A DNA stretch of 64,000 nucleotides, from NCBI GenBank assembly GCA_937967665.1, contig CALBSZ010000696.1:1-64000 (forward strand), in the 5' to 3' direction. Below are positions 38,225 through 47,197 of this stretch, one piece after another. The DNA comes from an uncultured Planctomycetaceae bacterium (GTDB taxonomy: Bacteria > Planctomycetota > Planctomycetia > Pirellulales > Pirellulaceae). The notes under the pieces were generated by a model. That model did no database searches. It saw only the letters and a program-made list of their open reading frames with translations, and had not been told where the DNA came from. Each line of letters starts with the position of its first letter. The first letter of the stretch is position 1. The position numbers and the translations under genes are program-made.

Positions 38225-38755
38225 TCGTATCTCCAGTGCGTTTTCCGCGACGACCTCGAAGTGTTACCCTCCCCAGCTGCAGCCGTGAAACTCGCTCGGA
38301 ACAGCTATCAGAAGGAAGCGGACAGCCAGCCCCGCGTGCCCGACGCGGAATCTATAGTTTTTCCCGTCATTTTCGTTGCATTCGTTATAATCGATTATTA
38401 TAGTGTCGATTGGTGGCCGGCGGAACGGGCGACACTTCAGAGACCCTGGCCATTACAAGGTTCATCGCGACCGCGTCCTCGAAAAACTCCATTCTTGGAA
38501 TTCGGCGGCCCGGTTTCGCGGTTCCGGAACGGAGAAAGGACTTTCGAGAATCTCGTCCAACGTGACGTTCGAGAGGTCTTCCGGTGAATGCGTATTTTAT
38601 TTCACGTGGCGGGCGATTGCGTTCTGACATGACACTTCGCGACGGTATCGCTGCGCGCTGTGGATCCGCATTCGGAAACGACGCACGTCGCCATCGACCG
38701 GTGAACCGACCCAACGGCTGATTGCCAACCCTTCAACCCGAGCGAGCACACTATC
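38225..38755. other. Long upstream region of adhesin 1
   Basis: No gene is supported in these 531 bases between divergent sulfatase and adhesin genes. An AT-rich island near 38350-38405 stands out from the GC-rich surroundings and contains the promoter candidate listed separately. The stretch 38405-38755 would be a long untranslated leader if that promoter is used. Confidence 0.6.
38376..38404 (+). promoter_or_regulatory. Candidate promoter and AT-rich palindrome upstream of adhesin 1
   Basis: TTGCAT (38376-38381), a 17-base spacer and TATAGT (38399-38404) fit a sigma-70-type promoter (5 of 6 matches at -10, 3 of 6 at -35). The spacer contains a perfect 12-bp palindrome ATAATCGATTAT (38387-38398), well placed for a repressor. 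It lies about 350 bases before the adhesin start. Prediction only. Confidence 0.35.
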
Positions 38756-41700
38756 ATGCCACGAAGCCTGTCCAAGCAATTACGTCATCGCCAGAACGTG
38801 CGGCGCCTGCGATCCCTCCGACAAAGCCTGCAAATGGAATCCCTGGAAGCCCGTATGCTGTTGACCGCCTATGCTGATGCCGTCCTGGCGGACAACCCGT
38901 TGGCCTTCTTTCAGTTTGACGAAGGCTCGGGAACGACGGCTAACGACTCGACGGCCAATGCAACGCATGGCAACATCGAAAACGCCACCTATTCACTCAA
39001 TGGCGGAGGTCGCGGCGGTGACGCCGGTAACTACGCGCTGAGCTTCGACGGCAACGGAGACTCGGTTCGCGTGGTGGACGATGCTACCTCCGTGAACACG
39101 AATGCGTTCAATTCGATCACGGCCAACAACAAGGTCACGGTCGAATTCTGGCAATACGGGATCGGCCAGGCTCGCGACGACACAATCTTCGGCGGCTTCG
39201 ACAGCAGCGGCAATCGTCAGGTCATGTCCCACCTGCCGTGGGGCAATAGCAATGTGTATTTCGATACGGGTGGTGGCGCGTCGACACCGAGCCAACGCAT
39301 CAACACGGCCATGCCAGCGACGACCTTCAACGGGCGGTGGAATCATTGGGTCTTCATCAAGGACGGCAACAACAAGACGGTGTACAACAACGGTGTCGCC
39401 ATACCGGCGCTGACGCAGTCCAATGCCACAGCAAACATCGGAGATATTCATCGCTTCTTTGTTGGAAGCGAAGCGAATTCGAGCGGCGGTATTACCAACA
39501 GCTACCTTGGTTTGATCGATGATTTCGCCGTTTACGATAAGGCTTTATCCGCGGCGCAAGTGGCGGATCATTATCAGGCGAGTTTTGACGATGCCTTCGC
39601 CACGGACGAAGACACGGCGATCAGTGTCGATTCGTCTGTCGGCCTGCTGACCAACGATATGCCGCTGTATCGCTTCGAAAATGTCGCGTTGTCCAGCGCC
39701 GGCGGTGTCGCCTCACAATCCACCGATCGAGTCGGCAGCGGTTGCAATGTCGCGTCGTGCGCTATCGATGGCGATACCAACGGTAGTTTTGGCGGTAACT
39801 CCGTCACGCACACGCTTAACGAAACTCAACCTTGGTGGCAGGTGCAACTGCCGGCGATGCGTGACATCAATTCCATTAACTTGTTCAACCGCACGGATTG
39901 CTGCAGCAACCGCCTGGACAACTTCCGCGTCTCCATCTGGCAGGGAGACCCGAATAGTGGCGGTGTCGAACAGTTCGGCCGCGATTTCTCATTCCCCGGC
40001 GGGCCGGGAACTTCTCTGTCGCTGGACGTCCCCAACTTTGTCAAAGGCAACTACGTTCGCGTGCAGTTGGCTAACGACGGGGAGAGCGAACCGCTGTCTT
40101 TGGCGGAAGTGCAGGTCTTTGCCGCGGCGCATGAAGTCGCTTCTGCCCAGGGCATGTCGTTGGGCGGCAGTACGACGGCCCGCGGCGACGGCTCGGTGAC
40201 CGTCACAACCGACAAGGGTGGTTCGCTGACAATCACTGATGACGGCGGCTTTGACTATGATCCTTCCGTATCGTCAACGTTAAACACTCTTCCCGCCGGC
40301 GCCACGGATACCGACACATTCACCTATACCTACACCGATGGCACGTCCAGCCGTACGGCGACCGTCACGCTGACGATAACCGGTGTGAATGACGCGCCTA
40401 ATGCTGTGGACGACCCCAATGGCGGACTGCCCAATGCGGCATACACGACCACTGAAGACGCCGTGCTCAACGTTCCCGACGGCCCCGACGACGTGCTGGC
40501 CAACGACACGGACCCCGACACAGGCGATTCCATCAACCTTGTCACCTTCGACAGTACCAGCGTCAACGGCGCGGCGGTTGTCGTCAATCCTGATGGCAGT
40601 TTCTCTTACGACCCGTCCGGTTCTGCGACGATCCAGACGCTTGACCAAGGTCAACCGCTGACGGATACCTTCACCTACACCATCACGGACTCGCTGGTAC
40701 CGGCCAATGGTCGTTTCATCCGGGTCCGGAACAACGGCCCCGTAGATCGTTTGCTTCACATCGGTGAAATCGAAGCGTTTGCCCCAGGCGTGACTCCAGC
40801 CGCCAACTTCGACGGGACCAACGATCTGGCGTTGAGTTCCAAAGGGGCTACGGTCGAATCGACCGTAGGGGGTGGCGGACATGGAAACCCGAACGCCACC
40901 ATCGACGGCAGTGAACAAACGGGTGGCTCGACCTGGACCAAACAGGCCGTCGGAACGGAAATTGTCATTGACTTGGGCGGATCGTTTGACATCGAACGCG
41001 TCCGCGTGCACCAGCGCAATGACAGTTGTTGCCAGGACCGCCTGATGGACTTCACCGTTTCCTTACTCGCCGACGACGGTTCCGGGAATCCAGGTGCTGT
41101 CGTACAGAGCGCCAGCTATCCCGGCCAGCCACCCACCAACTCGTTCGGTGAAGTCGCGCTGGATCCGGTGCCCTCGGGCGCCTTGCAAGTCGCCACGGTC
41201 AGCATTGCTGTCAACGGAGTCAATGATACCCCGAATCCGGCGGACGACGTGAACGACATCACCGAGTTGTCCGACGATACGGTCACCGTGAACACCGTCA
41301 GCGGTGACCTGTTCAGCAACGATACCGACGTAGACGATCCGGCAAGCTCCTTCAGCCTGGTACAAGTCAATGCGGACACCAGCGGAAACACAGTGGGGCT
41401 TTACGGCACGTTAACCTGGTCGCCCAACACCAACGGCGACGGAACCTACACGTATGCCCTGGACGATAGCAACGCGGCTGTGCAAGCGCTCGCCCCGGGG
41501 CAGACTCTCACGGACACGTTCACCTATACATTAAGCGACAATCATAGTGACGGCAGCGGCAGCAACAATCCACTTACCAACACCGCGAACCTGGTGATTA
41601 CCATCAAGGGCGCTAACGATTCGCCGAATGCCGAGGACGATGCGGCCGATGTCATTGAAGACACCATGGTGACGACCGCAGGAAACGTCATTTCCGATGC

Positions 41701-44266
41701 GCCGGCCGACAGCGATGTCGACAATAGTTCGAGCGGCTTCGCGGTAACGGATGTCGATGGCAACGCGGTGAGCACTAATACGAACATTGTCGGCAGTCAC
41801 GGCACGCTGACGATTTCGAGCGACGGCAGCTACAGCTACGCCCTGGACAACGCCGCCGCGCAACCTCTGGCTGAAGGCCAGACCGTAACGGATAGTTTCG
41901 TGTACACGCTAGATGACAATGCCACAGGCCCGACGGTCGCCCGCTTTGTCCAGGTCATTGAGGCGACACCGAGTACATTCCACCTCAGCGAACTCGAAGT
42001 TTTCGAAGCCGGCGTGACGCCCGATAACACGGGCGGCGCGACATTCGGTGGCCTGACTACCAGCAGCAACGACATCGCCGGCGGAGTGCCATACAGCATA
42101 GGGAATGTGTATCCCGCGGTCGGCACGACGTCCATGATCCAACATGGCAATGTCAACAACCAGACAAACAATGTCCTGGAAAACGGCGGCGCGGTCTGGT
42201 CGACGAACGTCAGCGGTCAGAACCCGCAGTTCACGCTCGACCTGGGCAGCGAATATGCCATTGACCGTGTCCGCGCGTGGCCCCGTGCTGACACTTGCTG
42301 TCCTGAACGCTGGGACGCTTTGACGATCAATTTCTATGCCGATGATGGCACGGGCAGCCCGGGAACGCTGGTGAGTTCCGTGAGTATCGCCGATCCCAAC
42401 GCAAACACCCCCCATGACGTCTCGGTGCCGGCCGTGCCGGTGCCGCTGACGGATACGGCTACGTTGACGGTCACCGTTACCGGATCGAACGATGATCCTG
42501 TCGTCGATGCCGGCGGCGATCAGTCGGTGAATGAAGGTGCGACGGTAAACCTGGATCCGGCAACTTTCACGGATGTGGACACGAACGACACGCACACGGC
42601 GACGATCGACTGGGGCGACGGCAGTCTGCTGGATACCGGAGTCGTGGAGCCGACCCTGCATACGGTATCGGGAAGTCATGTGTACGCCGACGACGGCACT
42701 TATACGGCAACCGTGTGTGTTGACGACGGAACGGCGTCCGTCTGCGACACGTTCTCAGTGACGGTGAACAACGTGGATCCCAGTGTCACGGTCTCGGACC
42801 GCACGACTTCCGAGGGCGCCGCGCTGAACATTACGGGCCTGGCCACCTTTACCGATCCAGGTTTTGACAACGCCGCGAACCCGAACTCGCAACCCCCGCT
42901 TCACGTGGAATCGTTCACCTACAGCCTCGACTGGGGCGACGGCTCCGCGCTGGAATCGGGCTCGGTCACGATGGTCACGCCCGGTTCGGCCGGGACACCC
43001 ACCTCGGGCTCGATCAACGGCAGTCATGTCTACGCGGACAGCGGCGTTTACGACGCCACGGTGACGATCACCGACGACGACGGTGGGTCGACAACGGAAA
43101 CGTTCGGCGTCACCGTCAACAACGTGGCGCCAACCGGTACGATCAGCGGTCCCGGAGACGCCTCGCCATCGGAAGAACTGACGTTCACCTTCGAAGGCCA
43201 CGACATCTCGCCCGCCGACGAGCTCATCCTGGATTGCAACGTCAACTGGGGCGACGGCAGCATGGACAGCCTGGGGAACTGCACGACCCCTGTGACGCGA
43301 ACGCACGAATACGGCACGTTGGGATCGTTTTCCGTCGTACTGAGCATTACCGATGACACGGAAACGACCAACGTCACGCACACAGTAAGCGTAACGAACA
43401 ATCCGCGCATCGACGCGAACGGCAACTTGCTGGTGCCCGATTCGCTGGAGGGCAGCAACGACATTCTGATCTACAAGTCCAGTCGGGGCGGTCACCTGGT
43501 GAAGCGTAACGCAACGACTTACGGTCCCTTCTTCCCGACAACAGGGACCACGGTGGTGATCACGGGCGACTACCCGGACCGGATTACGATCGTGTCCGAC
43601 ACACTGTGCGGCAACGTCGATGCCGGAGGCGGGGACAACATCTTCAACGGCAGCGGTTGTGACGATACGTTTGTGGCCACCGATGGCCGTAACGTCGTAA
43701 TTGCCGGTGCCGGAAACGACACGATCACCGTTGGCAACGGCGACAACGATATCGACGCCGGCGCTGGCGACGATGTCGTGACGACCGGTTCCGGCAACGA
43801 CGAGATCATTGGACGCGACGGCAACGACGTGCTCAACGGCGGCGGCGGGAACGACGACATCTCCGGCGAAAGGGGCGATGACATCATCCGTGGCGGGGAC
43901 GGTAACGACACGCTCAGCGGCGGAGAAGGCAACGACATCGTGCTCGGCGAGGCAGGGCAGGACCGAGTCTTCGGCCGACAGGGGAACGATATTCTGTTCG
44001 GCGGCCTGGGCGCGGACGACGTTCAGGGCAATAACGATGACGACATCGTGGTCGGCGGCGGCGTCACCTTGGACAACGTGGCGCTCGGTCATATCCGCAG
44101 CGAGTGGACGAGCAACAATTTGGCGTCGACACGGTTGAGCAACATCCTGATTGGAGCCGGATTGACGATGGGCAACGCGCTCAATTCCACCACGGTGACC
44201 GCGGACGGTGTGGGTGGGGGATGCGGTGTGGGCTCGTATTTGTATGTCGTGGAGGATCGGTTATGA
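38756..44266 (+). CDS. Giant surface protein 1: LamG, nested discoidin-like and cadherin-like modules, PKD and RTX repeats
   Basis: A 1836-residue probable adhesin. The N-terminus has a basic stretch and 'SLEARMLL' (about 29-36), a planctomycete export-associated motif. Then follow a LamG/concanavalin-like lectin domain (about 41-278) and cadherin/VCBS-type domains ('ATDEDTAI', 'LTNDM', 'TVTGVND'). Three galactose-binding (F5/8C-like) modules lie at about 302-455, 650-800 and 1059-1228. Three PKD-like domains (about 1245-1548, 'IDWGDGS') and RTX-type calcium repeats (about 1615-1768, 'GNGDNDIDAGAGDD', 'GGDGNDTLSGGEGND') complete it, with a 68-residue end. Each discoidin-like module interrupts a VCBS domain. 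A terminator follows. It resembles the protein starting at 55104. The ribosome-binding site is weak. Confidence 0.9.
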   Translation: MPRSLSKQLRHRQNVRRLRSLRQSLQMESLEARMLLTAYADAVLADNPLAFFQFDEGSGTTANDSTANATHGNIENATYSLNGGGRGGDAGNYALSFDGNGDSVRVVDDATSVNTNAFNSITANNKVTVEFWQYGIGQARDDTIFGGFDSSGNRQVMSHLPWGNSNVYFDTGGGASTPSQRINTAMPATTFNGRWNHWVFIKDGNNKTVYNNGVAIPALTQSNATANIGDIHRFFVGSEANSSGGITNSYLGLIDDFAVYDKALSAAQVADHYQASFDDAFATDEDTAISVDSSVGLLTNDMPLYRFENVALSSAGGVASQSTDRVGSGCNVASCAIDGDTNGSFGGNSVTHTLNETQPWWQVQLPAMRDINSINLFNRTDCCSNRLDNFRVSIWQGDPNSGGVEQFGRDFSFPGGPGTSLSLDVPNFVKGNYVRVQLANDGESEPLSLAEVQVFAAAHEVASAQGMSLGGSTTARGDGSVTVTTDKGGSLTITDDGGFDYDPSVSSTLNTLPAGATDTDTFTYTYTDGTSSRTATVTLTITGVNDAPNAVDDPNGGLPNAAYTTTEDAVLNVPDGPDDVLANDTDPDTGDSINLVTFDSTSVNGAAVVVNPDGSFSYDPSGSATIQTLDQGQPLTDTFTYTITDSLVPANGRFIRVRNNGPVDRLLHIGEIEAFAPGVTPAANFDGTNDLALSSKGATVESTVGGGGHGNPNATIDGSEQTGGSTWTKQAVGTEIVIDLGGSFDIERVRVHQRNDSCCQDRLMDFTVSLLADDGSGNPGAVVQSASYPGQPPTNSFGEVALDPVPSGALQVATVSIAVNGVNDTPNPADDVNDITELSDDTVTVNTVSGDLFSNDTDVDDPASSFSLVQVNADTSGNTVGLYGTLTWSPNTNGDGTYTYALDDSNAAVQALAPGQTLTDTFTYTLSDNHSDGSGSNNPLTNTANLVITIKGANDSPNAEDDAADVIEDTMVTTAGNVISDAPADSDVDNSSSGFAVTDVDGNAVSTNTNIVGSHGTLTISSDGSYSYALDNAAAQPLAEGQTVTDSFVYTLDDNATGPTVARFVQVIEATPSTFHLSELEVFEAGVTPDNTGGATFGGLTTSSNDIAGGVPYSIGNVYPAVGTTSMIQHGNVNNQTNNVLENGGAVWSTNVSGQNPQFTLDLGSEYAIDRVRAWPRADTCCPERWDALTINFYADDGTGSPGTLVSSVSIADPNANTPHDVSVPAVPVPLTDTATLTVTVTGSNDDPVVDAGGDQSVNEGATVNLDPATFTDVDTNDTHTATIDWGDGSLLDTGVVEPTLHTVSGSHVYADDGTYTATVCVDDGTASVCDTFSVTVNNVDPSVTVSDRTTSEGAALNITGLATFTDPGFDNAANPNSQPPLHVESFTYSLDWGDGSALESGSVTMVTPGSAGTPTSGSINGSHVYADSGVYDATVTITDDDGGSTTETFGVTVNNVAPTGTISGPGDASPSEELTFTFEGHDISPADELILDCNVNWGDGSMDSLGNCTTPVTRTHEYGTLGSFSVVLSITDDTETTNVTHTVSVTNNPRIDANGNLLVPDSLEGSNDILIYKSSRGGHLVKRNATTYGPFFPTTGTTVVITGDYPDRITIVSDTLCGNVDAGGGDNIFNGSGCDDTFVATDGRNVVIAGAGNDTITVGNGDNDIDAGAGDDVVTTGSGNDEIIGRDGNDVLNGGGGNDDISGERGDDIIRGGDGNDTLSGGEGNDIVLGEAGQDRVFGRQGNDILFGGLGADDVQGNNDDDIVVGGGVTLDNVALGHIRSEWTSNNLASTRLSNILIGAGLTMGNALNSTTVTADGVGGGCGVGSYLYVVEDRL

Positions 44267-44319
44267 GTGGTTATGGCGGGCGACACGGCCACGTTGCTGT
44301 AGTCTTTGCAGACACGTAG

Positions 44320-44369
44320 AATGGACGTTGCCAGGCAGCTCGATGCCTGCAACGTCCATTTCTTTTTCT
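44320..44369 (+). terminator. Rho-independent terminator after adhesin 1
   Basis: AATGGACGTTG (44320-44330) pairs with CAACGTCCATT, and CAGGCA pairs with TGCCTG inside, with one bulged C and a GCTCGA loop, followed by TCTTTTTCTG. Strong stem plus T-tract. It ends only some ten bases before the hydrolase start, so it could also work as an attenuator. Confidence 0.85.
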
Positions 44370-44379
44370 GGAGCGTATG

Positions 44380-45501
44380 ATGGCTCGCTTCACCGTCGCG
44401 CTGTTTCTTTCCGCGACCGCCGCCGTGGCGTCCGCGCACACAACCGGCCGGACCGAGCCGTGGCCCGCCGGTACCCAGCAGGCGCCCGCCCGCGTCCCCG
44501 ACGATACTCCGCAACTGCCTTCGCTAATCGAAACGGACAACCCGCCAACACGGGATGGCTGGCAGGCACGCCGCGCGCAAATCCAGCGTGAATGGCTCGA
44601 GTTCCTTCATCCATGGACGAAGGAGCGTCCGCGTTCTTCCTGGGAAGTGCTGAACACGGAACAGGTTGGCGACGTCGAGCGGGTGCTGCTGCGCTACGAA
44701 ACGGAACCTGGCATCTTCACGGAAGCCTACCTCTTGCACCCGAGGCAGCGAGGAGAGTCTCGCCCGGGCGTCGTGGTCTTTCATTCCACGGTGGATCACT
44801 CGATCCGGCAGCCCGCGGGCGTCGAGGGCGTTCCGGAAAAGGCATTCGGGTTGAAGCTGGCGCAACGCGGCTACGTCACCTTGTGCCCGCGTAATTTCCT
44901 CTGGCCGGACAATCACCGGATCGACGCGGCCGAGCAGACTCGGTTGTTTCAGCAGCGCCATCCTGGCTCGAAAGGGATGGCCAAGATGCTGCATGACGCG
45001 CACCGCGCGGTCGATCTTTTGATTTCCTTTCCGGACGTGGACAAGAACCGCATCGGCGCGGTCGGTCACTCGCTGGGTGCCAAGGAGGTGCTGTACCTGG
45101 CGGCGTTCGATCCGCGGGTGAAAGTGACGGTTTCCAGCGAGGGTGGTATCGGCACGACGTTTTCCAATTGGGATGCGGCTTGGTATCTGTCGCCGGACAT
45201 TCGCAACGGCGTTTTCCCACGCGAGCACCACGAGCTGCTGGCGCTGATTGCGCCGCGACCGTTCCTGTTGATTGGCGGCGAATCGGCCGACGGGGACCGC
45301 AGCTGGCCATATATTGACGCCGCGCTGCCGGTGTACCGACTGTTCGGTGATCGCCCCGCCTGTGGACTCTACAACCATCGGCAGGGGCACGCCGTTCCCA
45401 AAGGTGCTGAAGAACGCATCTATGATTGGTTTGACGCCTACCTGGGAACGGACGCGGGAAATGAGCAGCACATCGAGAATCGTCATAACGATCGCAATTG
45501 A
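44380..45501 (+). CDS. Exported alpha/beta hydrolase (dienelactone hydrolase/esterase-like)
   Basis: A 373-residue secreted hydrolase. Signal peptide about 1-20. The core shows 'RPGVVVFHSTVDHSIRQPAG', 'KLAQRGYVTLCPRNF', the nucleophile elbow G-H-S-L-G in 'IGAVGHSLGAKEVLYLAAFDPRV', a later 'IAPRPFLLIGGESADGDRSWPY' carrying the acid, and 'YNHRQGHAVP' with the catalytic His. It resembles planctomycete acetyl-xylan-esterase-like and dienelactone-hydrolase-like proteins, so a role in polysaccharide deacetylation is plausible. Two ATGs (44377, 44380) exist; GGAG at 44370-44373 is six bases before 44380, the preferred start. A terminator-like hairpin lies immediately upstream. Confidence 0.87.
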   Translation: MARFTVALFLSATAAVASAHTTGRTEPWPAGTQQAPARVPDDTPQLPSLIETDNPPTRDGWQARRAQIQREWLEFLHPWTKERPRSSWEVLNTEQVGDVERVLLRYETEPGIFTEAYLLHPRQRGESRPGVVVFHSTVDHSIRQPAGVEGVPEKAFGLKLAQRGYVTLCPRNFLWPDNHRIDAAEQTRLFQQRHPGSKGMAKMLHDAHRAVDLLISFPDVDKNRIGAVGHSLGAKEVLYLAAFDPRVKVTVSSEGGIGTTFSNWDAAWYLSPDIRNGVFPREHHELLALIAPRPFLLIGGESADGDRSWPYIDAALPVYRLFGDRPACGLYNHRQGHAVPKGAEERIYDWFDAYLGTDAGNEQHIENRHNDRN

Positions 45502-45658
45502 CCTTCGGCAGAAGAATTCCGAGCTCGGCGTCAAATCCTGCTGATGAGAATTGACAGGTCGCACCGAAAATGTGTAGGTTCAGGGAATCGACCGCAGCGT
45601 GATCACGCTCCCTCGTCCGTCGTAACCATGAGAATGCTCATCGAAGAGGCACAGCCGA

Positions 45659-46573
45659 GTGAATGTTAAGCGGTCTTCCCGGGTTCATCCGGGAGCGAGT
45701 GGTTTCACGTTAGTCGAGTTGCTGGTGGTAATCGCGATCATCGGCATCCTGGTCGCCTTGTTACTGCCGGCGGTGCAGGCCGCCCGCGAATCGGCGCGGC
45801 GCACAACGTGTTCCAACAACCTCAAGCAGCTGGGGCTGGCGGTCCACGAATACCACGACGCCTTTCGCCGCGTGCCGTCGAGTTTTGATTGGCTGGGAAA
45901 TCAGCGGCGCGGCTGGATCGTGGGCATCCTGCCGTTCATCGAACAAGACGCTCTGTTCGCCACGCTGTCGGAGATCCATTTTCAGTTGCCCGACCCCAAA
46001 GCCGCGCCGGTGAGGACCGCCGTCATCGACACCTTGATCTGTCCCACGGATGGCCGCACCGGCAAGTCCGGCACGCCTAATCGCATCACCACCAAACAGT
46101 TTCAGTGGGTGGGAACCGAAATGGCCACCACGAACTACAAGGGAGTGATCGGGGACCCCAACATGGGCAACGGCTGGCCGGGGATGGGCAGCCAGGACTT
46201 CCACAACACGTCTCCCAACAACGGCATGTTCTGGCGTTACAGCTTCCGGCACCCCGTGGCCTTCAACCAGGTGATCGACGGGCAATCCAACACGCTGATG
46301 ATCGGCGAAGACATCCCCTTTCACAACCACCATTCGGCCTGGGCGTATTCGAACGGCGACTATTCGAGTTGCCATGCGCCGTTGAACTACCTGCCCGATC
46401 CACCCGAGCCGGATCACTGGCCGCGCGTGATGGGGTTTCGCAGCTTTCATACCAGCATCGTCCAATTCTGCGCGGCCGACGGGTCGGTCCACGCGGTTCG
46501 CGACACCATCAATCACGACATCTATCGCGGCTTCTGTACTCGAGCTGGCGGGGAAGCGGGAAACCTGGAATGA
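45659..46573 (+). CDS. DUF1559 prepilin-like protein
   Basis: A 304-residue protein of the DUF1559 family, expanded in planctomycetes and of unknown function. The type IV prepilin-like start is G|FTLVELLVVIAIIGILVALLLPAVQAARESARR, with Glu at +5, so it is probably handled by a prepilin peptidase. Conserved family marks follow: 'CSNNLKQLGLAVHEYHDAFRRVPSS', 'ICPTDG', 'TNYKGVIGDPN' and the C-terminal 'FRSFHTSIVQFCAADGSVHAVRDTINHDIYRGFCTRAGGE'. The start is a GTG with GAGG nine bases upstream. The stop overlaps the lipoprotein gene by four bases (ATGA). Confidence 0.93.
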   Translation: MNVKRSSRVHPGASGFTLVELLVVIAIIGILVALLLPAVQAARESARRTTCSNNLKQLGLAVHEYHDAFRRVPSSFDWLGNQRRGWIVGILPFIEQDALFATLSEIHFQLPDPKAAPVRTAVIDTLICPTDGRTGKSGTPNRITTKQFQWVGTEMATTNYKGVIGDPNMGNGWPGMGSQDFHNTSPNNGMFWRYSFRHPVAFNQVIDGQSNTLMIGEDIPFHNHHSAWAYSNGDYSSCHAPLNYLPDPPEPDHWPRVMGFRSFHTSIVQFCAADGSVHAVRDTINHDIYRGFCTRAGGEAGNLE

Positions 46574-47100
46574 GCAGTCACGCAGGCGATGGGGTTGGCC
46601 TCGATACGGCGACACGTTTCACCACATCACGCATTCGCCACCGTTGTCTTGTTTGCCGAAACGCCAGCGTTTGCCGCAATGCCTGCGCGTTGGCATCGAG
46701 CTGCATTTTCCTTCTGCTGCTGGCCACGGGTTGCGGGTCACGTCTGGAAAGTTCGGTATCGGGAACCGTGACGCTGGACGGCGTCCCGCTGTCGTTCGGC
46801 ACGGTCACGTTCAAACCGGTCGGGCAGGGCGCGACGGCTTACGGTACCATCGCCGCTGATGGCACGTACTCCGTCAAGACGGGTAGCGGCCAGGGACTCG
46901 ACCCCGGCGAATACGCGGTGGCCGTGGCCGCCACGAAAATGCCCGACGACTACGACGATTCGGCCGCCGAAAGCCCGCTGCCCGAATACGTTTCGCCCGA
47001 ACGATATGCCGATACCGCCACGTCCGGATTGAGCTATGCGGTGAATCGGGGGAAAAACTTGATCAATATCGAATTGCGATCCGCTGCGAATTTGCCCTGA
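46570..47100 (+). CDS. Lipoprotein with carboxypeptidase-regulatory-like fold
   Basis: A 176-residue lipoprotein encoded in an operon with the DUF1559 gene. The N-terminal about 40 residues contain two CRNA-type Cys repeats, then a hydrophobic stretch and a lipobox LLLATGC. The mature part ('SSVSGTVTLDGVPLSFGTVTFKPVG', 'GTIAADGTYSVKTGSGQGLDPGEYAVAV') is a transthyretin/CarboxypepD_reg-like beta sandwich. The pairing of such lipoproteins with DUF1559 proteins recurs across planctomycetes, though their joint role is unknown. The ATG overlapping the upstream TGA sets the start; a shorter start nearer the lipobox is possible. Confidence 0.8.
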   Translation: MSSHAGDGVGLDTATRFTTSRIRHRCLVCRNASVCRNACALASSCIFLLLLATGCGSRLESSVSGTVTLDGVPLSFGTVTFKPVGQGATAYGTIAADGTYSVKTGSGQGLDPGEYAVAVAATKMPDDYDDSAAESPLPEYVSPERYADTATSGLSYAVNRGKNLINIELRSAANLP

Positions 47101-47197
47101 GCCGTCCCTGCCGTGGAACGGATTCTTCGAGTGCGATTGTTTTTTGTTCATCGCACCCGACGGGAACGCACGGTTCGCTGCAGACTGTCATGCGAAC

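Noticed and set aside
42755..44092. 445-residue minus-strand open frame
   Set aside because: Antisense to PKD and RTX repeats; its periodic composition mirrors the repeats and it has no family features.
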